From: Streptomyces sp. NRRL F-525
Lineage (GTDB): Bacteria; Actinomycetota; Actinomycetes; Streptomycetales; Streptomycetaceae
Assembly (NCBI RefSeq): GCF_000716605.1
Contig: NZ_JNXE01000020.1
Location: 104,536-168,535 of the forward strand
Direction: 5' to 3'
DNA length: 64,000 bases
Part shown: one piece after another, positions 35,645-44,656 of the stretch
How the letters are laid out: each line of letters begins with the position of its first letter
How positions within the stretch are numbered: position 1 is the first letter of the stretch
Program-made: the position numbers and the translations under genes
The notes under the pieces: model-generated
Databases searched by the model: none
What the model was told of the DNA's origin: nothing
Seen by the model: the letters and a program-made list of their open reading frames with translations, nothing else

Positions 35645-36124
35645 ATGAGCAGCAGTACCGCCGTCAACCCTGTTCTGCGGGTCGCCCCCGCCGCTCCCTC
35701 GGCAGCGGCCGCCCACTTCCGGGCGAGCCTCGCCTTTCACGCCGACGTGTCCGACGTGGCCGCCGCGCTCGCGGGCGACGGCCACGCGGGCTTCGTCGTC
35801 GTCGACTCGCGCTCCACCGAGTCCTGGGACCAGGGCCACCTGCCCGGAGCCCTCCACCTCCCCACCGCGCTCGTCCCGGAACAGGCCGAGGCCCTCCTCG
35901 ACAAGTCCGTGCCGGTCGTGACGTACTGCTGGGGCCCGGGCTGCGACGGCGCCACCCGATCCGCCCTCGCTCTCGCCGAACTCGGCTATCAGGTCAAGGA
36001 GATGCTCGGGGGATTCGAGTACTGGGTGCGTGAGGGCTTCGAGTTCGAGACGTGGGAAGGCCGTGAACGCCGCGCGGCCGATGCGCTGACCGCACCGGTG
36101 GGGGCGGCGGACTGCGGGTGCTGA
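35645..36124 (+). CDS. single-domain rhodanese-like sulfurtransferase
   Basis: A 159-residue protein with one rhodanese domain: VVVDSRSTESWDQGHLPGALHLP and the active-site loop VTYCWGPGCDGATRSA near residue 98. The catalytic Cys is followed by a longer loop than the canonical CxxxxR, with a second Cys and an Arg. The last residues are CGC. The ATG has AAAGG 7 bp upstream, and a TAGATT -10 lies at 35603, giving a leader of about 30 nt. A sulfur-transfer or thiol-metabolism role is inferred. It is divergent from an Lrp-type regulator. Confidence 0.9.
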   Translation: MSSSTAVNPVLRVAPAAPSAAAAHFRASLAFHADVSDVAAALAGDGHAGFVVVDSRSTESWDQGHLPGALHLPTALVPEQAEALLDKSVPVVTYCWGPGCDGATRSALALAELGYQVKEMLGGFEYWVREGFEFETWEGRERRAADALTAPVGAADCGC

Positions 36125-36230
36125 AAGGCGGCCTCGACCGCGAACCAGCCGTAGCCGCAAGGGAGTTGAGGTGACACGCGGCACCTTGAACCCTGAACAT
36201 GTGGGCTCGCTGTGCGTGTAGGTTCTGCCC

Positions 36231-36749
36231 ATGGCGCGATACGCGGAGCCGGGCACGGCGGTGCAGTGGGTGGAGTCGGGCGGCGGGCCGCTCATAGCGG
36301 TGCCGGAGACGGTGCTGCCGTTCTGGACGGGAGCCGACGGCGATGAACTCGCCTCGGACTACGACCGGGCGTGCGAGGTCGGCGGCTACGTCGGTCTCCT
36401 GCCCGTAGGGGACAGCGCGGCCCTGGTCCTCGGGGACGACCCCGCGTCGACGGCCTTCCTGCCGGAGCACGACACGTTCGTACGGTGGCGGGCCGCGAAC
36501 TCCGAGGACGACGTCCTGGCCGGGGTGTCCGCCGCGCTCTCCGGCGCGACCTGGGAGAACGAGGTGCGGTGGGACGTACCCGGGCCCGTGGTGCTCTTCG
36601 ACTCGGCGTGGCCCGGACGGGACTCGGAGGGCACCGAGCATCTGAAGGTGGACCTGGAGCCGGGGCGCTATGCCGTCCGGGCGGGGCAGGCGCAGCCGGG
36701 GCCGGAGACCTGGCTCGGGCTCGTCCAGCTGCGGCGGCTCCCGAACTGA
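36231..36749 (+). CDS. Imm21-like immunity-family protein
   Basis: A 172-residue soluble protein resembling the immunity protein 21 family: WVESGGGPLIAVPE near residue 13, FWTGADGDELASDYDRACEV near 31, LPVGDSAALVLGDDPASTAFLPE near 57, and VVLFDSAWPG near 120. Imm21 proteins are predicted antitoxins of polymorphic toxin systems. No toxin, WXG or RHS gene is adjacent, so this is an orphan copy. The assignment is from memory of the family pattern. Confidence 0.72.
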   Translation: MARYAEPGTAVQWVESGGGPLIAVPETVLPFWTGADGDELASDYDRACEVGGYVGLLPVGDSAALVLGDDPASTAFLPEHDTFVRWRAANSEDDVLAGVSAALSGATWENEVRWDVPGPVVLFDSAWPGRDSEGTEHLKVDLEPGRYAVRAGQAQPGPETWLGLVQLRRLPN

Positions 36750-36846
36750 CCGTCTCCGGCCGGGACCGAACTGGCCATCTTTGGTCGGACTTCGGCGGCC
36801 GGGTCCCGAACTCCGGGGCCCCGCCGCCGACATGTCCTGCCGGGCG

Positions 36847-38538
36847 TCAGAGCTGAGACAGCTCGTCCACCAGGTCGTCCAGGCCCAGCGAACCCTGGGA
36901 CAGCGCGGCCATGTGCCAGGCCTTCAGGTCGAAGGCGTCGCCGTGCCGCTGCCGTGCGTTCTCGCGGCCCAACAACCAGGCGCGCTGGCCGAGTTTGTAG
37001 CCGATGGCCTGGCCCGGGATCGTGAGGTAGCGGGTCAGTTCGCTCTCCACGAAGTCCGCCGGGCGGCTGCTGTGCGCGCCGAAGAACTCCTGGGCCAGCT
37101 CGGGCGTCCACCGCTCACCGGGGTGGAAGGGCGAGTCCGCCGGGATCTCCATCTCCAGGTGCATGCCGATGTCGACGATGATCCGGGTGGCCCGCATCAT
37201 CTGCCCGTCGAGGAAGCCGAGTCGCTGCTCCGCGTCCTCCAAGTAGCCCAGCTCGTCCATCAGTTGCTCCGCGTACAGCGCCCAGCCCTCGGCGTTGGCG
37301 CTGACCATGCCGACGGAGGCCTGGTAGCGGGAGAGTTCGTCGGCGACGTGCGTCCACTGGGCGAGCTGGAGGTGATGGCCGGGGACGCCCTCGTGGTACC
37401 AGGTCGAGACGAGGTCGTAGACCGGGAACCGGGTCTGTCCCATCGTCGGCAGCCAGGTGCGGCCCGGACGTGAGAAGTCCTGCGAGGGCTGCGTGTAGTA
37501 CGGCGCCGCCGAGCTGCCCGCGGGCGCGATGCGCGACTCCACCCGCCGTACCCGCTCGGCGAGTTCGAAGTGGGTGCCGTCCAGATCCTCGATCGCCTTG
37601 TCCATCACGCCCTGGAGCCACGCGCGGACCTCCTCGACGCCCTCGATGTGCCGGCCGTGCTCGTCGAGGTGCGCCAGCGCCACCCACGGGGTCTCGGCGC
37701 CGGGCAGGATCTTCTCGGCCTCCCGCTTCATCTCGGCGAGCAGCCGGTGGTACTCGGACCAGCCGTACGCGTACGCCTCGTCGAGATCCAGCTCCGTACC
37801 GTTGTAGTAGCGGGCCCACCGCGCGTACCGCTCACGGCCCACCGTGTTCGGCGCGCCCTCGATCGCCGGCGCGTACACGTCGCGCAGCCAGTCCCGCAGC
37901 TCCACCAGGGCCGCGGTCGCGGCGCGGGCGGCCTCGTCCAGTCCGGCGCGCAGGGACTCGGGTCCGGCCGAGGCGAAGTCCTCGTACCAGCCGCGTCCCC
38001 GGCCGTCCGTGTCCGACCACTCGGTGAGCTGGCCGATGAAGGTGGCGGTCGGGCGCGGGCCCGCGAACAGCTTGCGGTCCAGGCCCAGTTGGAGGGATTC
38101 GCGGTAGCCGGCCAGCGCGGCGGGCACCGCGCGCAGCCGTTCGGCGATCGCCGCCCAGTCCTCGTCGGTCTGGGCCGGCGTCACCGTGAACACATCACGC
38201 ACCGAGTGCGCGGGGGTGTGCATGTTGCCGACCTCGCGCAGGCCCTCCTCGGTGTCGTGCACACCGAGTGCGGCGGTCAGCCGCTCGCGCAGCAGGCGCG
38301 CACAACGGCGCTCGCTGTCACTGTCCGCGCCGGGCCGGCGCTCGGCCTCGTCGAGCTTCGCGAGGGTCGCCCGCTGAAGCTCCGCGAGTCGTTCCTGACC
38401 TGCGGGGGAGAGGTCGGGCAGCCTGCTCGAACTCTCCTTCACGCCGAGATACGTACCGATGACCGGGTCGAGGGTGATGAGGTCGTCGACGTAGGCGTCG
38501 GCGACCTGCCGGGGCAGCGGAGTGTTGGTCTGCGACAT
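36847..38538 (-). CDS. DUF885-family metallopeptidase-like protein
   Basis: A 563-residue cytoplasmic protein of the DUF885 family, largely helical. A zinc-peptidase-like HEGVPGHHLQLAQW motif lies near residue 387, followed by a Glu in ANAEGWALYAEQLM near 422, consistent with a gluzincin-like site. There is no signal peptide. I use the ATG at 38538 (MSQTNTP), with AGGATG upstream; another ATG lies at 38553. Members are thought to be carboxypeptidase-like, but the function is not settled. It is downstream of an Lrp gene on the same strand, whose stop lies 33 bp away, so cotranscription is likely. Confidence 0.85.
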   Translation of the reverse strand: MSQTNTPLPRQVADAYVDDLITLDPVIGTYLGVKESSSRLPDLSPAGQERLAELQRATLAKLDEAERRPGADSDSERRCARLLRERLTAALGVHDTEEGLREVGNMHTPAHSVRDVFTVTPAQTDEDWAAIAERLRAVPAALAGYRESLQLGLDRKLFAGPRPTATFIGQLTEWSDTDGRGRGWYEDFASAGPESLRAGLDEAARAATAALVELRDWLRDVYAPAIEGAPNTVGRERYARWARYYNGTELDLDEAYAYGWSEYHRLLAEMKREAEKILPGAETPWVALAHLDEHGRHIEGVEEVRAWLQGVMDKAIEDLDGTHFELAERVRRVESRIAPAGSSAAPYYTQPSQDFSRPGRTWLPTMGQTRFPVYDLVSTWYHEGVPGHHLQLAQWTHVADELSRYQASVGMVSANAEGWALYAEQLMDELGYLEDAEQRLGFLDGQMMRATRIIVDIGMHLEMEIPADSPFHPGERWTPELAQEFFGAHSSRPADFVESELTRYLTIPGQAIGYKLGQRAWLLGRENARQRHGDAFDLKAWHMAALSQGSLGLDDLVDELSQL

Positions 38539-38571
38539 GAGGACCATCCTCATACGCGGAACTCGGACCCG

Positions 38572-39066
38572 TCACCCCGATTCAGCTGTGGGCGTGGCAA
38601 GCGGCAGCAAAGGCCCGCAGTCCCACTGCTGGAAGATCAACCGGGTCTCCACCCGGGCCACTTCGCGCTGTGACGTGAACTCGTCCAGCACCAGCCGCTG
38701 AAGGTCCGCCATGTCCGCCACGGCCACATGGACGACATAGTCGTCGGGCCCGGTCAGATGGAACACGGTCCGCGACTCCGGCAACGCCCGGATCCGCTCC
38801 ACGAACGGCCCCACCAGCTCCCGCCGATGCGGCCGCACCTGCACCGACAGCAACGCCTCCAGCCCCCGCCCCAACTTGGCTGCGTCGACCCGCAGTTGAT
38901 GCCCCAGGATCACCCCGGCCCGGCGCAGCCGCGCCACCCGGTCCAGACACGTCGACGGCGCGACCCCCACCTGCTCCGCGAGCTCGCGATAGGTCGCCCG
39001 GGCGTCGTTCTGCAGCAACCGCAGCAGATGGAGGTCCACCGGATCCAGTACGACAGATTCGGTCAT
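38572..39066 (-). CDS. Lrp/AsnC-family transcriptional regulator
   Basis: A 164-residue Lrp-type protein: helix-turn-helix in YRELAEQVGVAPSTCLDRVARLRRAG, and an effector domain with FHLTGPDDYVVHVAVADM. It is divergent from a trans-sulfuration PLP enzyme with a 60-bp gap, the classic arrangement of an Lrp-type regulator and an amino-acid lyase under its control (compare YbaO/DecR and Bkd-type regulators). No ribosome site precedes the ATG, so translation may start on a leaderless mRNA. The downstream DUF885 gene follows on the same strand. Confidence 0.92.
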   Translation of the reverse strand: MTESVVLDPVDLHLLRLLQNDARATYRELAEQVGVAPSTCLDRVARLRRAGVILGHQLRVDAAKLGRGLEALLSVQVRPHRRELVGPFVERIRALPESRTVFHLTGPDDYVVHVAVADMADLQRLVLDEFTSQREVARVETRLIFQQWDCGPLLPLATPTAESG

Positions 39067-39126
39067 GGGCCGAACGTAGCACGGAGTTTCGGCCATAGTT
39101 CCCGCGTGATGTTCACCCTTACGCCC

Positions 39127-40389
39127 ATGGACACAACGCACCCGCACCCCTCCCCAGCCCTCCGAGCCCTGGCCACCGAAGCCGTGCACGCCGGCCGGGA
39201 CGACCTCGCCCGGCAGGGCCTGCACGCCCCGCCGATCGACCTGTCGACCACCTACCCGTCGTACGACAGCCGCGGCGAGGCCGCCCGCGTCGACGCCTTC
39301 GCCGCCACCGGCGCCGAACCGGACGGTCCGCCCGTCTACGGCCGCGTCGGCAACCCGACCGTCTCCCGCTTCGAGACCGCCCTCGCCCGCCTCGAAGGCA
39401 CCGGGAGCGCGGTGGCGTTCGCCAGCGGCATGGCGGCCCTGACCGCCGTCCTCCTGGCGCGGGCCGCGGCGGGGCTGCGGCACGTGGTGGCGGTACGACC
39501 CCTCTATGGCAGCAGCGACCACCTGCTCACCGCCGGGCTGCTCGGCTCCGAGGTGACCTGGACCGACCCGGCCGGGATCACCGACGCGCTGCGTCCGGAC
39601 ACCGGCCTGGTCGTCGTCGAGTCCCCGGCCAACCCGACCCTGGCCGAACTGGACCTGCGCGCCGTCGCCCACGCCTGCGGCTCGGTCCCGCTCCTCGTGG
39701 ACAACACCTTCGCCACCCCGGTCCTGCAACGCCCCGCCGAACACGGCGCCCGCATCGTCCTGCACAGCGCCACCAAGTACCTCGGCGGGCACGGCGATGT
39801 GATGGGAGGTGTGGTGGCCTGCGACGAGGAGTTCGCCGGGCTGCTGCGGCAGGTGCGGTTCGCGACGGGCGGCGTGCTGCATCCGCTGGCCGGCTATCTG
39901 CTGCTGCGCGGCCTCGCGACCCTCCCGATCCGGGTACGGGCCGCGTCCGCCACCGCCGCCGAACTCGCTCGCCGCCTCACCGCCGACCCGCGCGTGGCCC
40001 GCGTCCACTACCCGCGCATCGGCGGCGCGATGATCGCCTTCGAGGTCCACGGCGACCCCCACGAGGTCATAGCGGGAGTCCGCCTCATCACGCCCGCCGT
40101 CAGCCTCGGCAGCGTCGACACCCTGATCCAGATCCCGGCCTCCATCAGCCACCGAGTGGTGCCCGGGGAGGACAGGAGGGGGTCGGGTGTGAGCGACAGC
40201 TTGCTGAGGCTGTCGGTAGGGCTGGAGGACGTAGAGGACCTCTGGACGGATTTGGATGGGGCGCTGGCGCCCCTCTCAAGAGGCGCGGGGCGGTGCTCAT
40301 ATGCGGCTCCGCCGCGGGGCGCGACCAGCCACAGTGGACCGTCAGAGGCCGACGAATCCGTTACGACTACGGCGCTCAGGCCTTCCTGA
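39127..40389 (+). CDS. trans-sulfuration-type PLP enzyme (methionine gamma-lyase / cystathionine gamma-synthase family)
   Basis: A 420-residue Cys/Met-metabolism PLP enzyme. Marks are YGRVGNPTVSRFETALARLEG, PLYGSSDHLL, VESPANPTLAELDL and the PLP lysine in HSATKYLGGHGDVMGG near residue 218. It catalyses gamma- or beta-elimination or replacement on sulfur amino acids; the exact substrate cannot be told. An ATG at 39109, 9 bp after a CATAGT hexamer, is an alternative leaderless start. The last 40 residues (after DLWTDLDGAL) are translated from a dispersed repeat element and overlap the convergent GNAT gene by 14 bp. It is divergent from an Lrp-type regulator. Confidence 0.88.
   Translation: MDTTHPHPSPALRALATEAVHAGRDDLARQGLHAPPIDLSTTYPSYDSRGEAARVDAFAATGAEPDGPPVYGRVGNPTVSRFETALARLEGTGSAVAFASGMAALTAVLLARAAAGLRHVVAVRPLYGSSDHLLTAGLLGSEVTWTDPAGITDALRPDTGLVVVESPANPTLAELDLRAVAHACGSVPLLVDNTFATPVLQRPAEHGARIVLHSATKYLGGHGDVMGGVVACDEEFAGLLRQVRFATGGVLHPLAGYLLLRGLATLPIRVRAASATAAELARRLTADPRVARVHYPRIGGAMIAFEVHGDPHEVIAGVRLITPAVSLGSVDTLIQIPASISHRVVPGEDRRGSGVSDSLLRLSVGLEDVEDLWTDLDGALAPLSRGAGRCSYAAPPRGATSHSGPSEADESVTTTALRPS
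40262..40335 (+). repeat. dispersed repeat element, copy 2, inside a coding 3' end
   Basis: GCGCCCCT...AGAGGCGCGGGG followed by an inner hairpin TGCGGCTCCGCCGC and GGGCGCGACCAGCCAC. It shares the core and the inner hairpin module with the copy at 53305-53355. It supplies the C-terminal tail of the PLP enzyme. Confidence 0.6.
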
Positions 40390-41860
40390 ACTCCGTGATC
40401 TCCACAACGTCCTTGGCCTCGCCCACGGCCGAACTCAACCGAGCCGTGACCACCAACGTCCCCTCCTCGATCTGATAGTCAAGCGGCAACCCCAACCCCC
40501 TCATCGCCGCAACCATCCCCGTGTTGGACGCCTGCGTCACCGCGTACACGCTCTCGCACCCCGCCTCGACAGCCATCCCCACCAGCCGCCCCAACAACTC
40601 GCTCCCGATACCCCGCCGCTGCCAGTCGTCCTCGACCAACAGCGCGACCTCCGTCTCGTCCCCGTCCCACAACAGGTGCCCGAGCCCGACGATCCGCCCC
40701 GACGCCGTCTGCACGGCGAGCGTCCGCCCGAAGCGCGGAGAGAGCAGGTGGTTGAGATAGCGGTCGGCGTCATTGACCGGCCCGTGGTACCGCATGCCGA
40801 GCGTCCGTGAAGAGCACCGCTCGTGCATCTCCCGCGCCGCGTCCAGGTCACCGGTGTCGGCGCGCCGCACGGTGATCGCGTTGCCCTCGGGCAGCGTCAG
40901 TACGTCCTGGCTGCGCGGGATGCGGGGACCGAGCCGGGCGTCCAGCTCGACCAGCGCCCGCGCCCGGGCGAACTCGGTGGGCGTGAACGGCAGGTACGCC
41001 CGCTCCACTGTGATCACTCCGCCTTCCGGCGCCCGCAGCCGCATGACCGTGTCCTCCAACGACCCCTCCACCGGCACCGACTCCGGCTCGCGCCCCTTGC
41101 CCGCGGTGGTCGCGGGCAGCGAACGGATGGTGCACCGGCCCAGCAACTGCCGTAGCGCCAGCGGCAGTTCGGCAGCGTCCAGGGCCGTGCGCGTGGCCAG
41201 GCCCAGGACGCGGGTCGGCGCGTCCACCAGATCGTGGGCGTCGGCCCGCTCGATCCAGGTGCCCGAACCGCCGGCCGAGGCCACCGCCCGGGTGATCTCG
41301 GACGCCGCGACCTCGGCCGGCGCCCGCAGCAGGAACTCGTCCACCGTGCCCTCGGCCAGCGGATGCGTCTGCAGGCTCAGGATGTCGACCCGCTGACCGG
41401 CCAGCGCCGTGCACAACACCGCCAGCGACCCCGGCGCGTCCTGCACCGTCGTCCGCATCCGCCACAGCGCGGCCGCCTCGGCGACGGGGTCGGCGGGCGT
41501 GGACGACTGCTCGGACGCGGAGGCGGACGTGGTCTCGGGGCCTGCCCCGGTCAGCTCGGCCCGCTCGGTGGGCCCGGCCTGCCGCAGTTCTGCGGTCGGC
41601 CGGGCGCCGGTATCGCCCGTCGGCGGCGCATGACCGTGGCGGCGTGACCACCACGTGTGGAACCCCGCCGTGGCGACCAGGGCCAGCGCGGAGATCGCCA
41701 GCAGCGCCGGTCCGTCGGGGCCGTGGCCCACCAGATCCGCCACGACGTCCGCCACCGCGACCGCCGTGAACAGCGCGGCCAGCTCCACCAGGTCCCGCCG
41801 CCAGTGGTGCACCGGACGCCCGTGCTTCGCGCGCGTCACGTCAAACATGTCTCGACTCAT
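40376..41860 (-). CDS. membrane-anchored ACT-domain GNAT acetyltransferase
   Basis: A 494-residue fusion. Two N-terminal hydrophobic segments (about residues 27-46 and 53-70) anchor it. A Ser/Thr/Glu linker leads to an ACT-like domain at about 133-205 (RTTVQDAPGSLAVLCTALAGQRVDI). After a less-defined middle region, a GNAT domain at about 350-490 carries the acetyl-CoA motif QRRGIGSELLGRLV. ACT-GNAT fusions in actinobacteria are known lysine acetyltransferases under allosteric control by amino acids such as Cys or Asn; the target there is often acetyl-CoA synthetase. The predicted membrane segments are the unusual feature. It converges on the PLP enzyme with a 14-bp overlap. Confidence 0.85.
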   Translation of the reverse strand: MSRDMFDVTRAKHGRPVHHWRRDLVELAALFTAVAVADVVADLVGHGPDGPALLAISALALVATAGFHTWWSRRHGHAPPTGDTGARPTAELRQAGPTERAELTGAGPETTSASASEQSSTPADPVAEAAALWRMRTTVQDAPGSLAVLCTALAGQRVDILSLQTHPLAEGTVDEFLLRAPAEVAASEITRAVASAGGSGTWIERADAHDLVDAPTRVLGLATRTALDAAELPLALRQLLGRCTIRSLPATTAGKGREPESVPVEGSLEDTVMRLRAPEGGVITVERAYLPFTPTEFARARALVELDARLGPRIPRSQDVLTLPEGNAITVRRADTGDLDAAREMHERCSSRTLGMRYHGPVNDADRYLNHLLSPRFGRTLAVQTASGRIVGLGHLLWDGDETEVALLVEDDWQRRGIGSELLGRLVGMAVEAGCESVYAVTQASNTGMVAAMRGLGLPLDYQIEEGTLVVTARLSSAVGEAKDVVEITEFRKA

Positions 41861-41992
41861 GCACCCACTGTGAAGGAAGGGTGTTGCGTGATCACGAACG
41901 CTCTGTGACCTACCGGTAAAAGCGTGGTTCTGTACCTTTTGCCGTTCTTTTGGTGAGTGCGACGCACCGGAGGTCAGCCCTGTCGCCCTACG

Positions 41993-44656
41993 TCATGCGG
42001 CCACCTCCTCCACCAGCGCACTGCGCAGCCGACGTGCCTGCGTGACCAGCCGGGACGAGCCGCTCCGAGCCACCGTCTGCGCCAGATACGGCAGTTCACC
42101 CCGCGCCCCGGACCGCTCCGCGCACTCGGCGGCCACCGCCAGGAGGTCCCCGAGCCCCCGAGCGTGGGCGGGCTTGGCATCGCCGTCGAGGTCGGCGAGC
42201 AGCGCGGCCAGGGTGTGCCGGAGGATCCCCCAGATGGTCGCGTTCGCCCCGGTCGCAGCCCCCGTCCGCACCGACTCGGCGAGCCGCGACGGCTTCACGG
42301 CCCCGCTCCGCACCAGCTCCCCGAGATCCGCCCCCAGCCGATCCCCGTCCAACTGCCCCCGCGCCGCGAGCACCAACAACGCGTCTACGGCGGCGAGCCG
42401 GTCCTCGGGATGCCGCGCGCCGAGCCCGTACGCCAGACACAGGTGCGTGGCCTGCCCGGCCGCACCCTCCGACTCGGCCAGCAGCGGAAGTACGGCGGCC
42501 GCACCCCGGGTGTCGTCCAGCGCAGCGGTGGACACGTCCCGCACCAGCCGCGCCGCCACCAGTTCGCGACGCTCGGGGAGCATCGCGAGCCAGTGCCGCT
42601 GCATCTCGTGGTTCCAGTGGTAGCAGTGCCAACGGTCGCCGTAGGCGGTCACCGGCTTGCCCAGCGCGCGGAACTCCGCCGGGAAGTCCTCCTGCAGATC
42701 GAGGAGTTCACCCAGCTCCACCACGACACGCGCCCCGGCCGTCCGGCGCCTGCTCAGCGGCAGGGTGGGGCTGTCGGACATCAGCCGGCGCGCGAGCCGG
42801 GTGCCCTCCACCGTGCCGAGCGCCTCCGCCCGCTCGGCGGCAACGGTTGCCGCCGCCCGGTCCTCTCGGCGCACCCGCAGCAGCGCCTGCGCGAGGTCGG
42901 CATCCGAGACCCGCGCGCCCAGTCGCCGGTACATGTCCAGCCGGTCCACCAACTCGTCCGGCTCCAGCAGCCCCGTGCTCCAGCTCGGCGTCGACAACAG
43001 GAACGGCAGCGGCTCCGCGCGGAGCCGGTACGCGACCTCCCATATCCGGGCGTCGAAGGCTCGGGTCAGTGCGCTGTGCCCGCACTCCCGTCCCTTGTCG
43101 CCGCGCCGCATCCCGTCGTGGAGGGTGCCGGTGCGCACCTTGTCCAGGAGGGTGGCCAGCAGGAGGTCGAACCCGTACGACGCGCTGCCGAAGCTGTGGT
43201 GCGACCTGCTGAAGTGGTCGTCCGGACGCTGGGGAAACCCGGGGGCGTCATCGGCCCACCAGCGGCGCGCGACCACCGGTCCCAACGCCTCCAGCAGGGC
43301 GTCCCGGTCCCGGTACGCATGGCGGACGAGTCCGTCCAGCGCCCGCTCGAACGCGGCCACGTCGCCCTCGGTGGCCATCAACGCCCCCACCTCCTCGGCG
43401 AGTTCGACCGCCGACTCGGGTGCCGGTGCGAGGCGCACCGCCTCCGGTGCGGGCGGGAGCGTCTCCTCGTACACCAGCGCCGCCGCCGTCGCGGGCGTCG
43501 CGCCCAGCGTCTCGACCGCGCGTGTGCGCAGGGCGGGGATCAACTGGTCGGCCGCCGAGGCGAGTTCGGCCCGTGCCTCGGGGGAGTCGACCTTCTTGAG
43601 GTGCCGCTCGACCAGCTTCAGTGCCCGCTCCTGTACGTCCGCGTCCTCGTGCCCGAAGGCTTGGGCGAGGGCGGGCAGTACGTCGTCGGCGGCCGACGCG
43701 TCCCGCGCCAATGCCTTTCCCAGCAGCGCGAGTTGGGCCCGGACGAGCTTCTTCTCGGGCCGGAACAGCACCGCGTCCGACATCTCCGCCAGCCGTCGTG
43801 GCGTCAACTCCCCGTCCAGTGCGAGGGATCCGAGCACCGACTGGGCGTGCGACGCCACCATCGACACCGCGTCCGAGGCCAGCGCCAGCCAGTCGGCGAT
43901 CCGCTCCCGCTCCTCCTCGCGGGTCAGAGCGAGGGCCTTCAACACCCGCAGGAACACCCGGTTGTCGAGGGTCGTACCGCCCCGCAGCAGCCGGGCCATG
44001 CACGCGTCCACCGTGCGCTTCCGGTCCAGGACGCCGTCGGTGGTGAGCTGGGCGAGCGCGTCGACCCAGCTGTTCGGCCCCTCGGCCGAGGTCCACTCCA
44101 GCGGGCTGCCGATGTCCTCCGTCTCGAAGACCGCGTCCACCAGCTCCGCGAGAAACGGATCCTTGCGCAACCGGTCCAGCAGGGTGTTCCCGAGCTGCCG
44201 CAGATTGCCGATGTGCTCCACCCAGCCCCGCACATAGGCGTCTGTCGTCGGCACCGGACAGCCGGAGAGCCGTACCAGACCGGCCATCAGCTCGTACGGC
44301 ACGTCCGTGGAGGCCGGGCGTCCGGCGAGGCGGTGCGTCACGTCGGCGAGCCAGGCGGTGTCGCGGTCGCCCAGGATGTGGATCAGCAGTGCCGGGGACG
44401 ACGCCGACCAGCGCATGTCGGTGGCGGCGATCCAGGTCGCCGCGGCTGCCGCCCCCGTCTCACAGGCGGCCCCGGCCGCGTGCAGGGCCGGGTAGGCGCG
44501 GCGGGCCGGCATCTCCCACGGTGCTTGGCGCAGCTCCTTGCGGAGTTCCTTCAACTCCGGCAGGAACGCCCGCCGTTCGGCGTCCGTCAACCCGTCCAGC
44601 AGGCCCACCGCCTCGGCCGTCCGGCCCGCCCGCACCGCATCCATCAGCGAACTCAT
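41993..44656 (-). CDS. large HEAT-like helical protein (DUF6493-like), SWIM partner
   Basis: An 887-residue, almost all-helical protein with repeated Leu/Ala-rich helices that look like HEAT/ARM repeats (LGSLALDGELTPRRLAEMSDAVLF, then LALLGKALARDASAADDVLPALAQAFG and VQERALKLVERHLKK). The N-terminus (SSLMDAVRAGRTAEAVGLL and LPELKELRKELR) matches what I recall as DUF6493. No catalytic motif is seen; a Trp/His-rich patch DRWHCYHWNHEMQRHW lies near residue 673. The ATG overlaps the SWIM gene stop by 4 bp (ATGA), so the two proteins are coupled and probably form a complex. Similar helical proteins occur with SWIM, MoxR and VWA proteins elsewhere, but those partners are absent here. Confidence 0.8.
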   Translation of the reverse strand: MSSLMDAVRAGRTAEAVGLLDGLTDAERRAFLPELKELRKELRQAPWEMPARRAYPALHAAGAACETGAAAAATWIAATDMRWSASSPALLIHILGDRDTAWLADVTHRLAGRPASTDVPYELMAGLVRLSGCPVPTTDAYVRGWVEHIGNLRQLGNTLLDRLRKDPFLAELVDAVFETEDIGSPLEWTSAEGPNSWVDALAQLTTDGVLDRKRTVDACMARLLRGGTTLDNRVFLRVLKALALTREEERERIADWLALASDAVSMVASHAQSVLGSLALDGELTPRRLAEMSDAVLFRPEKKLVRAQLALLGKALARDASAADDVLPALAQAFGHEDADVQERALKLVERHLKKVDSPEARAELASAADQLIPALRTRAVETLGATPATAAALVYEETLPPAPEAVRLAPAPESAVELAEEVGALMATEGDVAAFERALDGLVRHAYRDRDALLEALGPVVARRWWADDAPGFPQRPDDHFSRSHHSFGSASYGFDLLLATLLDKVRTGTLHDGMRRGDKGRECGHSALTRAFDARIWEVAYRLRAEPLPFLLSTPSWSTGLLEPDELVDRLDMYRRLGARVSDADLAQALLRVRREDRAAATVAAERAEALGTVEGTRLARRLMSDSPTLPLSRRRTAGARVVVELGELLDLQEDFPAEFRALGKPVTAYGDRWHCYHWNHEMQRHWLAMLPERRELVAARLVRDVSTAALDDTRGAAAVLPLLAESEGAAGQATHLCLAYGLGARHPEDRLAAVDALLVLAARGQLDGDRLGADLGELVRSGAVKPSRLAESVRTGAATGANATIWGILRHTLAALLADLDGDAKPAHARGLGDLLAVAAECAERSGARGELPYLAQTVARSGSSRLVTQARRLRSALVEEVAA

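Noticed and set aside
41887..41896. 10-bp palindrome CGTGATCACG near the ACT-GNAT start
   Set aside because: Too short to interpret and without a matching regulator; kept only as a note.
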